Below, one piece after another: positions 29,794 to 41,095 of a stretch of 64,000 nucleotides of DNA (positions are counted from its first letter, which is position 1; each line of letters begins with the position of its first letter). The translations under genes and the position numbers were made by a program. Source of the stretch: Dendrolimus kikuchii (taxonomy: Eukaryota; Arthropoda; Insecta; Lepidoptera; Lasiocampidae); assembly GCA_019925095.2 (NCBI GenBank), contig CM034395.1, positions 1,808,001 through 1,872,000 on the forward strand, read 5' to 3'. The notes beneath the pieces are model-generated. The model worked only from the letters and a program-made list of their open reading frames with translations. It made no database searches and was not told the DNA's origin.

Positions 29794-30218
29794 ATTATAT
29801 TTTGATTGAAATGTGATGTCACGAAATTTAGGGCGTTCCCACTCTTTGTCATACAATGTCAGACTTCGTCACATCCTCCGCACCGTTGCATCACACGCAA
29901 ACCTCATAGGTTTAAGTGGTGCCTTACTCCTATTTCGTGATGTAAAATTATAATAGAAAAAAAACTAAGAATGCATAGCAAACAACACTGCCATTTTCGC
30001 TTGCGAATAAAGTTCATATAAGATTGTTTTACAGTCACATGTTGGAAGTCGGTCAGCACTTTTCTGCGCAAACGTAAGCTGTTGATCGGGAATATAATTT
30101 GTGAGAAATTTTACAACTATTTAAAAATAATTATTTCCTAAATCATTCCTTAATTAAAGAAAATAATAAACGAATTAAAGATTAAATCGTGGGGGCTTTT
30201 TCTTGTCTTTCCATTTTT
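29794..30218. other. no gene recognised
   Basis: About 425 bp with no recognised structure. Confidence 0.4.
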
Positions 30219-30580
30219 TTAAGGGAACAGACACGTGAGAACAGAACGTGTTTGACATATCGCTGATCTCGATGTGCAAGTTTCATCACGATGTTTTTCT
30301 TCACCGTCTGTACGTCTTATTTGTAACAATATGCACACTAGGTGAGAAAACTGCTCAATAGATTCACTAGGAACTTCGCTGTGAGTGATAGCTAAGCGTG
30401 ATAGGATAGGCGACAAGAAAGTATGAGGCATGCAACGATTCGTCAACCTTCGTTATATCGTTTGTCGCGACGCCTATCGCTAGGCCCGAGGTCTTGGCTG
30501 TGGCGGAAATAGTGTATGCTTTCCAGCCAGGATTCGAACCCGTGTAAGTTAAACACTAAGCTACAGAGCCTTATAAAATT
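30219..30580 (-). mobile_element. tRNA-headed SINE family N, copy 2 (with internal extra sequence)
   Basis: The head (minus) lies at about 30515-30578, with B box GGTTCGAATCC and tRNA-like GGCTCTGTAGCTTAGTG. The body at 30230-30350 matches family N (GTGCATATTGTTACAAAT, CATCGTGATGAAAC). About 160 bp between head and body is not in copy 1. Confidence 0.55.
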
Positions 30581-30890
30581 ATATCCATGCAGGAACAAGA
30601 GAAAGAATACAATTTCTTGCGATTTTGTCTGTCGTAAAAGGCGACAAAACAACCCACAGCCAGGTGGTAGGATATTTGTCCGTTTAGATGGCTACCACCT
30701 CTGGTTTATAGTATGCTGCCATAACAACCTCGAATTGTTCCAGCATTAGTGGCCAGGTACCAGTCTCCATTTAGAGAGCAGTAGCAAATTAGTACCACCT
30801 TTGGTATTACAAATGTCCATAGGCGATGGTAACCGCTTTCCATCAAGTGGACTGTCTGCCTGTCTGTTGAACTCATGCGATAAATAAAAT
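30581..30890 (+). mobile_element. SINE-like family B, copy B9
   Basis: Full-length, diverged copy abutting the tRNA-like head of SINE N. Confidence 0.75.
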
Positions 30891-31335
30891 AACATACGAC
30901 TATATTTATAATAACAAACAAGAGATCATAAAGCCCACCTTTTTGGAAAGCAAAAATCAATTTAAATATCGGGGTTAAGCAATTTACTTAATACCAACTT
31001 TGAAGATTTTATTAAGCAGAGTCATTATGAGTGATCAATCACTGTCAGTTAACCCGACAAGTTAAATGGTTTCAAAAGGCATTTTGAAGACATTCTATAG
31101 TGTAGTGTATTTTTAAAACTAAAAACGCTTATTACTATGTTTACTTATGATAGTCTAACCTTGAATCAATATTGTATTAATCTTTAGAAGTCATATCTCA
31201 CTTACGCTGATGTGCATAGTCATTTAACTGATGGTTCTAATAAAAGGATCGCGAAAACTATATGGTTAAAGAGCGATTATTTAATTATAAGTAATTATAT
31301 TATTATATCCTGTGTAAATTCATTAATAATTATAT
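30891..31335. other. no gene recognised
   Basis: AT-rich, nothing recognised. Confidence 0.4.
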
Positions 31336-32195
31336 CGCTGTGCCCGCGATGTCGTCCGCGTGGAATTTGCTTTCAAAACCCTCCGATTTTGAAACATTCT
31401 TCATTGGTGCTCCACTCCTATTGGTCTTAGCGTGATGATATTAACCTATAGCCTTCCTCGATAAATGAGCTATCCAACGCTGAAAGAATTTTTCAAATCA
31501 GACCAGTAGTTCCTGAGTTTAGCTTGTTCAATCAAACAATATTAGTATATTTGGCTACAACACTAATACTTATATTTTAAATATCGCGATATCTTTTGAA
31601 TGAAACGTCCGAATTGAATAATTCAAAAAGTTCTAGAAATTTATTGAATTCATCTTGAATATGGAGTCATTTATTTTGATAAGGATTAAAACCATGATAC
31701 AAAATAAAGAGTATTTGAAGCGACGGCATTTTAGTTATTTAAAAAAATAAAAGAAAACACTTATTGTGAGATAACTACAATAGTTAGACATATGGTTACG
31801 TGATATTTTTTGTAGACAATTATATGTTCTGCAAAGTGGTAGTACATTGTTTTGTTCTATAATCAATAGTTTTCGCAGCGCACGCCGTGTAAGGATTTTT
31901 TTGGGTAATTTTTTTACACCTTGGGTTACATTATCGGACTTTTAGTAAGGATCCGTAATTTTTTTGAAAATATAATATAGCCTATAGCCTTCCTCGATAA
32001 ATGTACTATTCAACACTGAAAGAATTTTTCAAATCGGACCAGCGACTCCTGAGATTAGCGCGTTCAAACAAACAAACTCTTCAGCTTTGTATATTATTAG
32101 TATAAGATGAAATCGCATCGCAAAGCGAGTTGATCCATAAAGTAGAACGTTACAAACGAGATAGCGCGATTTAACGTCATGTTGTGCTGAGCCCC
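31336..32195 (-). mobile_element. composite Helitron family C element, copy 2 (inverted)
   Basis: Mirror of 25826-26647: Helitron C end (TGTGCCCGCGATGTCGTCC), ~410-bp internal block, second Helitron C start (GTATAAGA|T at 32107) and the same ~90-bp flank (AAATCGCATCGCAAAGCGAG). Identical organisation including flank means one ancestral unit was copied. Confidence 0.65.
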
Positions 32196-32203
32196 GTGTG
32201 CGT

Positions 32204-32802
32204 GTGTGGCGAAACCTTAGGTGAGTAGCGACACCTCGTACCTGACTCCGGGGGCAAGGCAAGGCTCCCGCTTCCGTGCTTGCCTTAGCCAGCCGGCACG
32301 AAGTGGAGATCGCTAGAGCTAAGACTCAAGCTCCAGGGGTGGAAGTGATAAATAGCATCACGTCAGAAGTAGCTTCGGTGAACCTGCAGCCCACCTCTCT
32401 ACACCCCTTAGCCACTGACAACCAGGTTACCCCTCGCCAATCTTAGCATTTTTAGGGGTGCAGTGGGTGGCGACTCACCGTCTGCCCATTTTTACCATTT
32501 TCCTTGAATATTGCGACGGGCAGACGCCATACTCCCGATAGTCTCAGATCCTCACTTTCACTAGTAGTTCACCCCAACAGCCCGGTATCTTTTGTTCTCA
32601 TTTTGTACAATATTCCTACACTGACCAGGGCTTGTCCTTGGTTGCATTATTATATGGTGTAGACAGGGATGATCGCCGGTCAGTGTCACGCTACATTTAG
32701 ATTAAATTTGTCAAGGGGCCTCTACGCTTTGGCTTCCCCATGGCCCCACGCAAGCCCTCCAAAAATCCGGCGCATTTTTATGACCTGTGGTCTTCAAAGA
32801 CT
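32204..32802 (+). repeat. dispersed repeat family E, copy 1
   Basis: About 600 bp, also at 46277-46886 (minus) and 50011-50528. Conserved words: GGTGAGTAGCGACACCTCG, CTAAGACTCAAGCTCCAGGG, AGCTTCGGTGAACCTGCAGC, GACGGGCAG. GC-richer than the flanks and without a conserved frame. Possibly an untranslated region of a LINE, but I see no linked ORF. Confidence 0.65.
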
Positions 32803-32815
32803 ACTTTATAATAAT

Positions 32816-33085
32816 ATTTTTTTATCTATTTCCTCCCTTAAATACTAAAGTACAAGGTTTTTTTTTGAGAAATTATAAAAATGCTGCTATAAATAATTGT
32901 ATGACTTACATTTAAAGTAATTGGAAAATATGAAGAATTACAAAGCTAAGAAGCGGGAGACAGGAGCCCAAACTGAGAAAACAAAATAGCATATAGGTGT
33001 CAGAATTTCAATGTCAGTAATAAGAAATTAGTATAAAATACATTGTATTAGAAATAAGAGTATACATTCTATAAAATGTACATTG
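32816..33085. other. no gene recognised
   Basis: AT-rich spacer. Confidence 0.35.
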
Positions 33086-33638
33086 TAGGTTCCACGCTGC
33101 ACTGCACACTCTCCAAGTATGCTCAGCTTGGGACGTAGCTCAAGCCATGGTCGGGGGCCAACCTGGCTGAGCGCCATTGCCTCCTTCTGCGAGGCTGTTA
33201 TGTCCGCCAAGGAGGCGGCGGAGCGGGAGAGGGAGCGAGCAGCTGCGCTCATCTCCCGCCGCAACAATAGGCCTCGGCGCCGGACGACTCATTACCTTCA
33301 GCCGCCGTAAAAGTGCGGCAGCTGGTGACGACTCGCGGAGGCACTAGGCCGTCACCTGCATTCAAGAAGTTGAGTAGTGGGCGCGTCGATGTTCCGCCAG
33401 CGCCTTTGTCAATCACGGATTGAAGCAGTAGAGGCTTTCCCGCAGGGATGGGCCCACGTCAGTCGGGGTCGCGGCGAAAAGCTCGCGCACGTCCCGGGGC
33501 CCTGATATATGGCGACAGGACACCGAGGGGTTTTAGTGGGTATTACGGCAGCCCATCTGGCCGGTGAGTCCCACACTGCCCCGCCGTCGTCTCCGCGCGG
33601 CAGGGTGTCCGCAAACGGATTTCCCCTTGAAAAAAAAA
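33086..33638 (+). pseudogene. non-LTR LINE family L: ORF2 C-terminus and 3' UTR
   Basis: A GC-rich block. The frame to the TAA near 33310 reads AIASFCEAVMSAKEAAERER then a basic Arg-rich end, the C-terminal pattern of R1/Jockey-like ORF2 proteins. A ~320-bp 3' UTR and an A tail (33630-33638) follow. TACATTGTA lies immediately before it (~33077-33085) and again just after the tail (33643-33651), a plausible 9-bp TSD. 5'-truncated and non-functional. Confidence 0.6.
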
Positions 33639-34015
33639 GATATACATTGTATTTTCTTAAGTTTTCGCGACTTGTATACATAATAAAACTACGTTTTAAC
33701 GGTTTTAAGCGCGGTAATTTTATTTGTTTTTGGTTTTTCCGACGTTTCGGCCACTTTTCAGTGGCCATGATCACGGAAGACAAAGATGTCAAGTGTCAAC
33801 GAGTATTGTTAAAGTTTTATTTAGCCTACCGCCAACTTGTTAATTTTAATTATTTAATTTTAATTTTGTTTATGGTTATTATTTACTCTATGGGAGCCTA
33901 ATCTACTTTACTACCGCTTCGCAACATGTTCGCCGAAACCTCGAAAAAACCAAAATCAAATAAAATTACCGCGCTTAAAACCGTTAAAACGTAGTTTTAT
34001 TAGATATACATTGTA
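33638..34015 (+). mobile_element. fold-back element family K, copy 1 with 14-bp TSD
   Basis: AGATATACATTGTA at 33638-33651 and 34002-34015 flank the unit 33652-34001. Inside, 33681-33750 and 33934-34002 form a ~70-bp terminal-type inverted repeat with only about three mismatches. A perfect hairpin GGCCACT-TTTC-AGTGGCC lies at 33749-33766. A TSD of this length suits a retroposon more than a DNA transposon, despite the inverted ends. Confidence 0.65.
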
Positions 34016-34316
34016 TAAGAAAGCAGAAAACCCTCTGTCATATCACAAGACGGAGGATCAGGGCGTTAGAAAAAACTAAAGAAAAAACCCGTACTATGGA
34101 ACTTCCAGTTTTCCCCTCTTGTAACGTATTAATTAAAGTACTTATAATAATTTGAAAATTGTTGCATGGTTCAGTATATAACTATGTGTGTATGTATGAG
34201 CGTGTGTGTTATATTAACGTAACTATGTGTGTCATTATTTGAATGTGAATTAAGTTATTTAGGTTACAATCTAAAATGGTTGTATAAGGGTTTCAGTTTC
34301 CATATAATTTAGTGTT
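34016..34316. other. no gene recognised
   Basis: Spacer with TGTGTGT-like words, nothing recognised. Confidence 0.35.
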
Positions 34317-34319
34317 AGA

Positions 34320-34554
34320 TTTTTTTTTTAATTGCAGGAGTTCAGCAGAGAGGCAGACGGCCCACTTAGTGGAAAGCGGTTACCATCGCCTATGGACATT
34401 TGAAACACCAAAGGTGCTACAAATGCGCTGCTGCTCTCTTAAAGGAGACTGGAACCTGGTCACTAATGCCGGAACACAACACAAGGTTGTTATGGCGGCA
34501 TACTCTAGACCAGGGGTGGTCGCCATCCAGTCGAGCAAATACTCTACCACCTGG
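34320..34554 (-). mobile_element. SINE-like family B, copy B10, 5'-truncated
   Basis: Tail at the left, broken off at TACCACCTGG. Confidence 0.75.
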
Positions 34555-34813
34555 CAAAAGAGGCCAAGATGTTAACACTTATTATTAGAATGTGAGATTA
34601 AGGTAACTTATTAACCGACTTCGAAAAGGAGGAGGTACAATTCGACTGTATATTTTTTGTATGATTGTTACGCGATTTCTCCGTCAATTGTGAGCCGATT
34701 TTCGATTTTTTAAATTCGAATCGAATTGTTGTATAAAATAATTACTTTCCTGCTTTTTAGTTACTTTTGATGTTGATTTTGTGTTTTGATATATATTTTT
34801 TGTCTGCGTTTAC

Positions 34814-35291
34814 ATAGTGTTACACGCCGACAAAAGTGGCTGCACACCTGCCTACCATAAAACACACACTTTATTACCTTTCTGCATTTGGACTTCGTTT
34901 GTTTACTTTGTGTTTTAAATTTGTAATTAGAAAAACAGTTCATTGTGTATTGTAATCTTTTATGGCAGTCATTAGATAGGTGTGTCGAACTGATTCTAAG
35001 AAATTCGATCTACGCGGGCGCTGCAGCCATATTGTATCGGTGCAGTATAAAGCAACGGCCCAATGGAGAGATCGCTAGTCAAGCGATAACCACAAGCGTG
35101 ACAAAACGTGTGTACATTCGATAATCTATATAGTGACGGACCTTGCGCGTGTTATTAAATCGCGCATTACGCTTGAACTGATTGTGTTTATTTATATTTG
35201 TACCTGTGTTATACTTGTTTGTATAGTTCTAATAAATTCTATAGTAATTCCAACGGCATTTTAATTCGAGTCCTGTAACTCGTAACAATAT
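34814..35291 (+). mobile_element. solo LTR family Q, copy Q3
   Basis: The LTR is 34818-35287 (470 bp), TGTTACACG...CTCGTAACA. The flanks are ATAG (left) and ATAT (right), one base apart. TATA box in GTGCAGTATAAAGC (~35040), GTGACGGACCTTGCGCG as in Q1/Q2/Q4, and AATAAATTC as poly(A) signal (~35231). No internal region. Confidence 0.75.
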
Positions 35292-35313
35292 CATCTCCAC
35301 TAAAAAGCAGTAA

Positions 35314-35464
35314 CTTTTTTTTATGGCAGGAGCTCAGCAGACAGGCAGATGGCCCACTTGATGGAAAGCGGTTACTATCGCCTATGGACATTTGCAACAC
35401 CAAAGGTGCTACAAATGCGCTGCTGCTCTCTTAAGGGAAACTGGAACCTCCGTTCCTGCACGGA
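35314..35464 (-). mobile_element. SINE-like family B, copy B11 with internal deletion
   Basis: Both ends of B are present, but the middle is gone: GAAACTGGAACCT joins directly to CCGTTCCTGCACGGAT, losing about 170 bp. Confidence 0.75.
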
Positions 35465-35989
35465 TGAAAAAAAGATAAATAATATTTATATATCTAATTT
35501 CTTTCTTCTCTTTTACCTTCTCCCAACCCCAGAGGATGCTAGTAATGATTTAATTCATTTGAAACAACAAGGCACGCCTAAGTTACCTTAAGAGTAACAA
35601 ATTAATCTTTCAGTATTATTATTTACATTAAATTAAAATAATTTACATAAAATAATATTTTTATTCAAGTATAAAATTCTTTAAAATAAATAATTATGAT
35701 TAATTTATATATAATTAAAGTTTATATTACACATGTATGTAATTATTTTTAATTTATTAATTTTATTTTCTTGAATATGCTTGAATTTAGAATATTTTAC
35801 GAATAGAAATAAATTATTTCTAATTGCCAGGAATTAGAAATAAATAGTTTTTTTGCGTGAAACTCATAAAATATTCAATTTAATGTCATATTTTTTGAAT
35901 TATTATTATTGTTTTATTTATGTTCAAATAATATGTTCAGTTATTATTTATTAAGTTAAACTTTGATTTGTTGCTTTTGTTTTTTATCA
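35465..35989. other. no gene recognised, very AT-rich
   Basis: About 525 bp composed almost wholly of A/T-rich words. Confidence 0.45.
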
Positions 35990-36185
35990 TTTATACCAAT
36001 AAAGAGGTAAAGTTTGTGAGTTTGTGACGTTGTCGGGGGTAATCTCTGGATCTACTGAACCGATTTTAAAAATTCTTTTACTGTTAGAAAGCTACGTTAA
36101 CAGGGAGTGTCATAGGCTATATAACATTACGCTATATATCACGGTAGCGGGACAGAGCGCGGGTGAAAGCGCGCCGGGCCGCTAG
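35990..36185 (+). mobile_element. Helitron-like short element ending in CTAG
   Basis: Ends GCGCCGGGCCGCTAG|T (36182-36185). The interior has GGATCTACTGAACCGATTTT and CATAGGCTATATAAC. A different subfamily from C; the TC start is not certain. Confidence 0.5.
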
Positions 36186-36186
36186 T

Positions 36187-36494
36187 TATTTAGTATATAG
36201 TCATTATAATGTTACTAAATTTCAATTTAATGTTACTAGAATAAAATTATGATCGAGAACACGTGGTACTTGTTTCTTATCCTATTTCGTTCTGGTGTTA
36301 TTTTTCAGTTGATACACAGGCGAAATTTTGAAATGGGCCTTCAGGGCCAAATCCTGAACTATATGTAATATCATAAACACTTAAAGACTGAGGCCAATTA
36401 CGAAAACTAAAATGGTTATTAGAGTTTAGTTTTTTTTTTTTGACAAAATAAACACATTATGTATTATTGTTATTCAAAATCATATTGCAATATC
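36187..36494. other. no gene recognised
   Basis: AT-rich, nothing recognised. Confidence 0.35.
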
Positions 36495-36800
36495 ATCCAG
36501 TGCAGGAACGGAGAAAGAATACAATTTCCTGCGGCCCGGCGGTCTGTCCTAAGAGGCGACAAAACAACCCACAGCCAGGTGGTAGGGAATTTGCTCAACT
36601 GGGCTACCATCCCTCGTGTAGATTATGCCGCCAAAACAACCCTGAGTTGTGTTCCGGCATTAGTGGCCAGGTTCCAATCTCCCTTTAGAGAGCTAGCAGC
36701 GCATTTATAGCACCTTTGGTGTTGCAAATGTCCATAGGCAATGGTAGCTGCTTTCTATTAGGTGGACCGTCTGCCTGTATGCTGAACTCAAGCTATAAAA
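36495..36800 (+). mobile_element. SINE-like family B, copy B12
   Basis: Full-length diverged copy. An A/T-rich tail follows. Confidence 0.75.
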
Positions 36801-36813
36801 TATAATAAATAAA

Positions 36814-37121
36814 TATTAATAAACTGAATGCATGATGAAAGAATGAGTAACAGATATACAATGCAAAAGTGGATGGATGCAGAAGTCGTGGAAGGCCACG
36901 ACACACCTTCCATGATCAAATTGATCGTGTACTAGCAGAGGGTGATGTCAGGAGCCTTAAGAACAGACGAGCGTGCATGACAAGAGTTATGAATGTCAAA
37001 GAAGCAAGTGAGGTGTGTAAGAATGGGCCTAAATGGCGCTCTGTTGTTCTTGCCTACCCCGCAAGGGAACTGGCATGAAGTTATGTATGTATGTATGTAT
37101 GTATGTATTAATAAACTGAAT
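36814..37121 (+). mobile_element. LINE family A, copy A13 with 16-bp TSD
   Basis: TATTAATAAACTGAAT at 36814-36829 and 37106-37121 flank the insertion 36830-37105. The longest TSD of the family here. Confidence 0.9.
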
Positions 37122-37740
37122 ACAGTTTATACATTAAAAACTTAAAGACCAATGTCGAAGTAGTTAATTATTAAAAACAATTCTAAACGTCAATAAATAA
37201 TAAAATTCGTGATCATACAAAACGTATAATTAGTTTTTATCAAACATGTGCCGTTATTGATTAAAACAAATGATTAATGTATGTCATTTTTCTTAAGTTA
37301 GTACAGGTAAATAAGTTTCGAGAGGTTTTTGTGTTTTTATTAGTGTACGGTCAGCACATAAATAAATAAACTATTGCGTTTTATATATTTTTTTAGGCAA
37401 GCACTCAATATGAAACTAATAATATTAATCGATATTAAAATAATAAATATTGATTGATTGCAAATTTTGACACTTAAAAAAACTTTGTTCACGCCGCCGT
37501 AAGACATCATAAAACCTTCTTTCCTGTGTTGGAATTTCATGCAAATTTTTGGAAGCCATTAAGCTGACCATTTAACGATTTCAAGAACTAGTGGGCGGCA
37601 TGTTGCTAGGAGGCCATGTCCAATTTACAAGTGGATGAGGGTTGGTCAGTCTGAAAATACGCATAACAACGAACTTTGCGCGATTTATCTGATAACGATT
37701 TTCTGCCCTACGGTTTGATTTTGTTGTATTCGGCTATGCT
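37122..37740. other. no gene recognised
   Basis: About 620 bp, AT-rich, no recognised feature. Confidence 0.4.
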
Positions 37741-38045
37741 TTTAAGACTACGTTTTAACGGTTTTAAGCGCGGTAATTTTATTTCATTTTGGTTTTTCCG
37801 ACGTTTCGGCCACTTTTCAGTGGCCGTGATCACGGAAGACAAAGATGTCAAGTGTCAACGAGTATTGTTAAAGTTTTATTTAGCCTACCGCCAACTTATT
37901 AATTTTAATTATTTAATTTTAATTTTGTTTATGGTTATTATTTACTCTATGGGAGCCTAATCTAATTTACTACCACTTCGCAACATGTTATGGCTTGAAG
38001 AGGAGAAGCGGCGCAAGAAACGCTTCAGCAAACATGCTTAGCTCT
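37741..38045 (+). mobile_element. repeat K, copy 2, with J-like right end
   Basis: Left part identical in plan to 33681-33930 (ACGTTTTAACGGTTTTAAGC, the GGCCACT hairpin, GTCAAGTGTCAACGAGTATT). Instead of the inverted right arm it continues into GAGGAGAAGCGGCGCAAGAA, the motif shared with repeat J. This shows K normally runs on into a J-like module. Confidence 0.65.
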
Positions 38046-39044
38046 AATAATTTTATATAATATTAAAATGGGTGGACGGACTTTTATTTTTCCTTAAAGC
38101 ACCTTTCCGATGGAAGTCAATGATATTCCGGTTGATTAAGTAACTAATTGAGCGGGAGACATAATACTGTTCGTAATGCTATTGCACCCATTTTTGAAAT
38201 ATTTGTACAAATCGTACAAAACTTCTTCAGTTTGGGAAGTCGAAAGCTTATCTCAACCACGTTTCAACATCGCAACCATTTTTAATTAACAAGTTTAATA
38301 TGAAATAGCAACAATTAGCAAGAAATAATAACACTGAACAACAAATAACATAAATGAACTACAAAAATGAAATCAATTAATTCATTACTTATCAAACTAA
38401 AACCAAATAATCAGACCTCATCACAATTAACAATATAACTAATTATTATTAATTTGTCTTTCACCATTGACTTTTATTGTAAATATATTTTCTTCTTCAA
38501 AATGCAAGGAACCTCTTTTTGCTGACTGTACAAGGCATTTTAAATTTCAAGTTTTGAATACCTGTTTATTATATTATATATATATACAAATACTAGTACA
38601 AACGCAAAAACTTCTCGAATTAAAATTAATCATAATAATTATAATTAATTACTGGTTTTATAATTGAATTAATTTATTTTTTTGAACCTGATTCGTAGCA
38701 ATTTGTTTTGATTTGTTATATGTCGAGAAATAAATACATATCTATGTACATTTGTAACTACATTTTTTGAAGTGAAACTTTCATATAGACGGGGGGTGTT
38801 AGGATTTTTTCTGTCACGATAAGGCGTTACGGCCGCGTGGAGGGGGTAGAAGGTATATCGCGTGGTGAGAGGCGATATCATTTTAAAGTAGACTATGGAT
38901 GTTTTTTTGGTTACGGGTCGAATTCAGTTTTTTTGTTTGATAAAATAAAATATGTTTAAATAAAAAATTCATCAATTAAAATGAAACTAACCTAACCAAA
39001 TCATAATTTTCAGTAAACCTGCGAGAAATCTAAATATGTGCTGG
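38046..39044. other. no gene recognised
   Basis: About 1 kb, AT-rich. Open frames are short and without motifs. Confidence 0.4.
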
Positions 39045-39067
39045 GACACATAGTAGAAGCGAAACTT

Positions 39068-39159
39068 CAACGGACAAGTGGAAAAAGGAATTGCAACGGA
39101 TAAGCGGTAAAAGTTCAAATAAAATTTTTGTTGCGATTCGTTTGGCCACTTGTCCGTTG
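39068..39159. repeat. inverted repeat pair, 14 bp, with internal variants
   Basis: CAACGGACAAGTGG (39068-39081) and its exact complement CCACTTGTCCGTTG (39146-39159), with a variant CAACGGATAAGCGG between them. Could form a hairpin or be the remains of a small inverted-repeat element. Confidence 0.5.
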
Positions 39160-39372
39160 CGATTCGTTTTTTTCAAAATTATGATATATACATGTAATAT
39201 GTCACAACTTGGATAAAGAAAATACACAAGCATAAGTAAGTTACAAAGAACCTGTACTGACGCCGAGGAAATATCAAATATCGTAAGGGTGGGTCATTTC
39301 GTCGTAAGTACATTTTTATATCATTTAATTAGGTTACTTTAGTGTTTTACGAGGAATTATTTTTATATAGCC

Positions 39373-39752
39373 TATATAAACTTCTGCGGAGTGACGCTCG
39401 CGGACCGCGTTCGTAATACCGAAGTTAGAAAGAGAGTTGGTCTGAAAGAGAGTGTCGGGGTGAAGGTAAGGAAAGGAATGCTCCGGTGGTTCGGGCATGT
39501 GGAAAGAATGCGTGATGAAAGAATGACTAAACAGATATACAATGCAAAATGAATGCAGAAGTCGTGGAAGGCAACGACACACCTTCCATGATCAAATTGA
39601 TCGTGTACTAGCTGAAGGTGATGTCAGGAGCCTTAATAACAGACGAGCGTGCATGACAAGAGTTATGAATGTCAAAGAAGCAAATGAGGTGTGTAAGAAT
39701 AAGCCTGAATGGCGCTCTGTTGTTCGTGTATATATGTATGTATATAAACTTC
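39373..39752 (+). mobile_element. LINE family A, copy A14 with 12-bp TSD
   Basis: TATATAAACTTC on both sides (39373-39384, 39741-39752). The last ~30 bp before the tail (CCCCGCAAGGGAACTGGCG) are deleted. Confidence 0.85.
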
Positions 39753-40160
39753 ATATAACTATTATAAATGGGAGGTACTAATATGTACTAGTGGTCACCT
39801 GGTGGTCGAAAGTTCATACCATAATTACAATTTTAGCCGATACCATGTCTGTTACTTGATTACATGATTATGCACTTACTTGACATTTTTAAACGTATTT
39901 AAAAAGCAGTTAAATAAATAGAAATATATACTTTAATTGAGTTCACTTTTGTTTTCAAAGAGTTTGATGGTTCAACCCTAGATTCGTGGTAATAAACAAC
40001 TTTTGCGTGGAAGGCGGCTCACAACCCAATTCATAAATTCCTCAGTACTGGCTTAGTTTTTCGCTTACTTAATTTGTATTAGTTCAACAATGTTTGAGGT
40101 TAACTAATGTAATTGAACCAATGTTTGTGCCTTCTAAGGTAATGTATACCATGTAGCGAG
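39753..40160. other. no gene recognised
   Basis: AT-rich, nothing recognised. Confidence 0.4.
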
Positions 40161-40612
40161 GTTTTTTTTATGGACCTGATGATCCACATGATGGAAAGCG
40201 GTTACCGTCGCCTATGGATTATAACACAAATGTGCTGCCGCTCTCTAAAGGGGAGACTGAAACCTGGCCACTAATGCCGGAACACAGGTTTGCCAGGTGG
40301 TAGGGCATTTGCCCGACTGGATGGCTACCACCCCTGGTCTAAAGCATATCGCCATAACAACCTTGAGTTGTGTTCCGGCATTAGTGACCAGGTTCCAGTC
40401 TCCCTTAAGAGAGCAGTAGCACCTTTGGTGTTGCAAATGTCCATAGGCGATGGCAACCGCTTTCCATCAAGTGGGCCGTCTGCCTGTCTGCTGAATTACT
40501 GCAATAAAAAAAACACACACAATTCAAGGTTGTTATGGCGTCATATACCCTACCACCTGGCTATGTGTTGTTTTGTCGCCTCTTACGACAGGCCACCCGG
40601 CCGCAGGTAATT
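40161..40612. mobile_element. SINE B inserted into SINE B, opposite orientation (B13)
   Basis: 40161-40285 and about 40525-40612 are the two halves of one minus-strand B. Between them lies a plus-strand, 5'-truncated B (40286-40512) with its own A-rich tail. CGGAACACA on the left and CACACAATTCAAGG on the right rebuild the interrupted site with a short ACACA duplication. Confidence 0.7.
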
Positions 40613-40799
40613 ATGAAATTGTACTTACAGTCGCTCAATGAATACACCTTATCCAAAACTATATGTATGCAACCCAATATTCATAGATAATGTAGTTTAT
40701 AAAACACGCTCTTTTTATTAAGGTTGTTTTATTAAGGAAGAAAACTTTTAGAAATTCATACCATAAAGTGCATTTTTATTACGATGATTTATAATTAAA
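40613..40799. other. no gene recognised
   Basis: Short AT-rich spacer. Confidence 0.3.
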
Positions 40800-41005
40800 C
40801 TAGCTGTCCCGGCGGACGTTGTTCTACCGTGAAGAAATAAATTTTAGAACCCGATTGCAGCGCCACCTATCGGGTTCAATTGTGAATCTAAACCATCCTC
40901 GAATCCACTTGAACACACACAAAAAAATTCATTAAAACCGTCAAACCAGCCGTTTAGGAGGAGTTCACTGTCAACACACGTACAGAAGAATTATATATAT
41001 AAAGA
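40800..41005 (-). mobile_element. Helitron-like family M, 3' end
   Basis: CTAGCTGTCCCGGCGGACG at the left edge with A before it. The block GCAGCGCCACCTATCGGG follows. Confidence 0.5.
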
Positions 41006-41095
41006 TTATGGTACCGCATTGCATTGTATCGCAATGCACTGCACTGCCCTGCATTTCGTTACACTGCTTTAAATTACATTGCATTATATCGTGTC

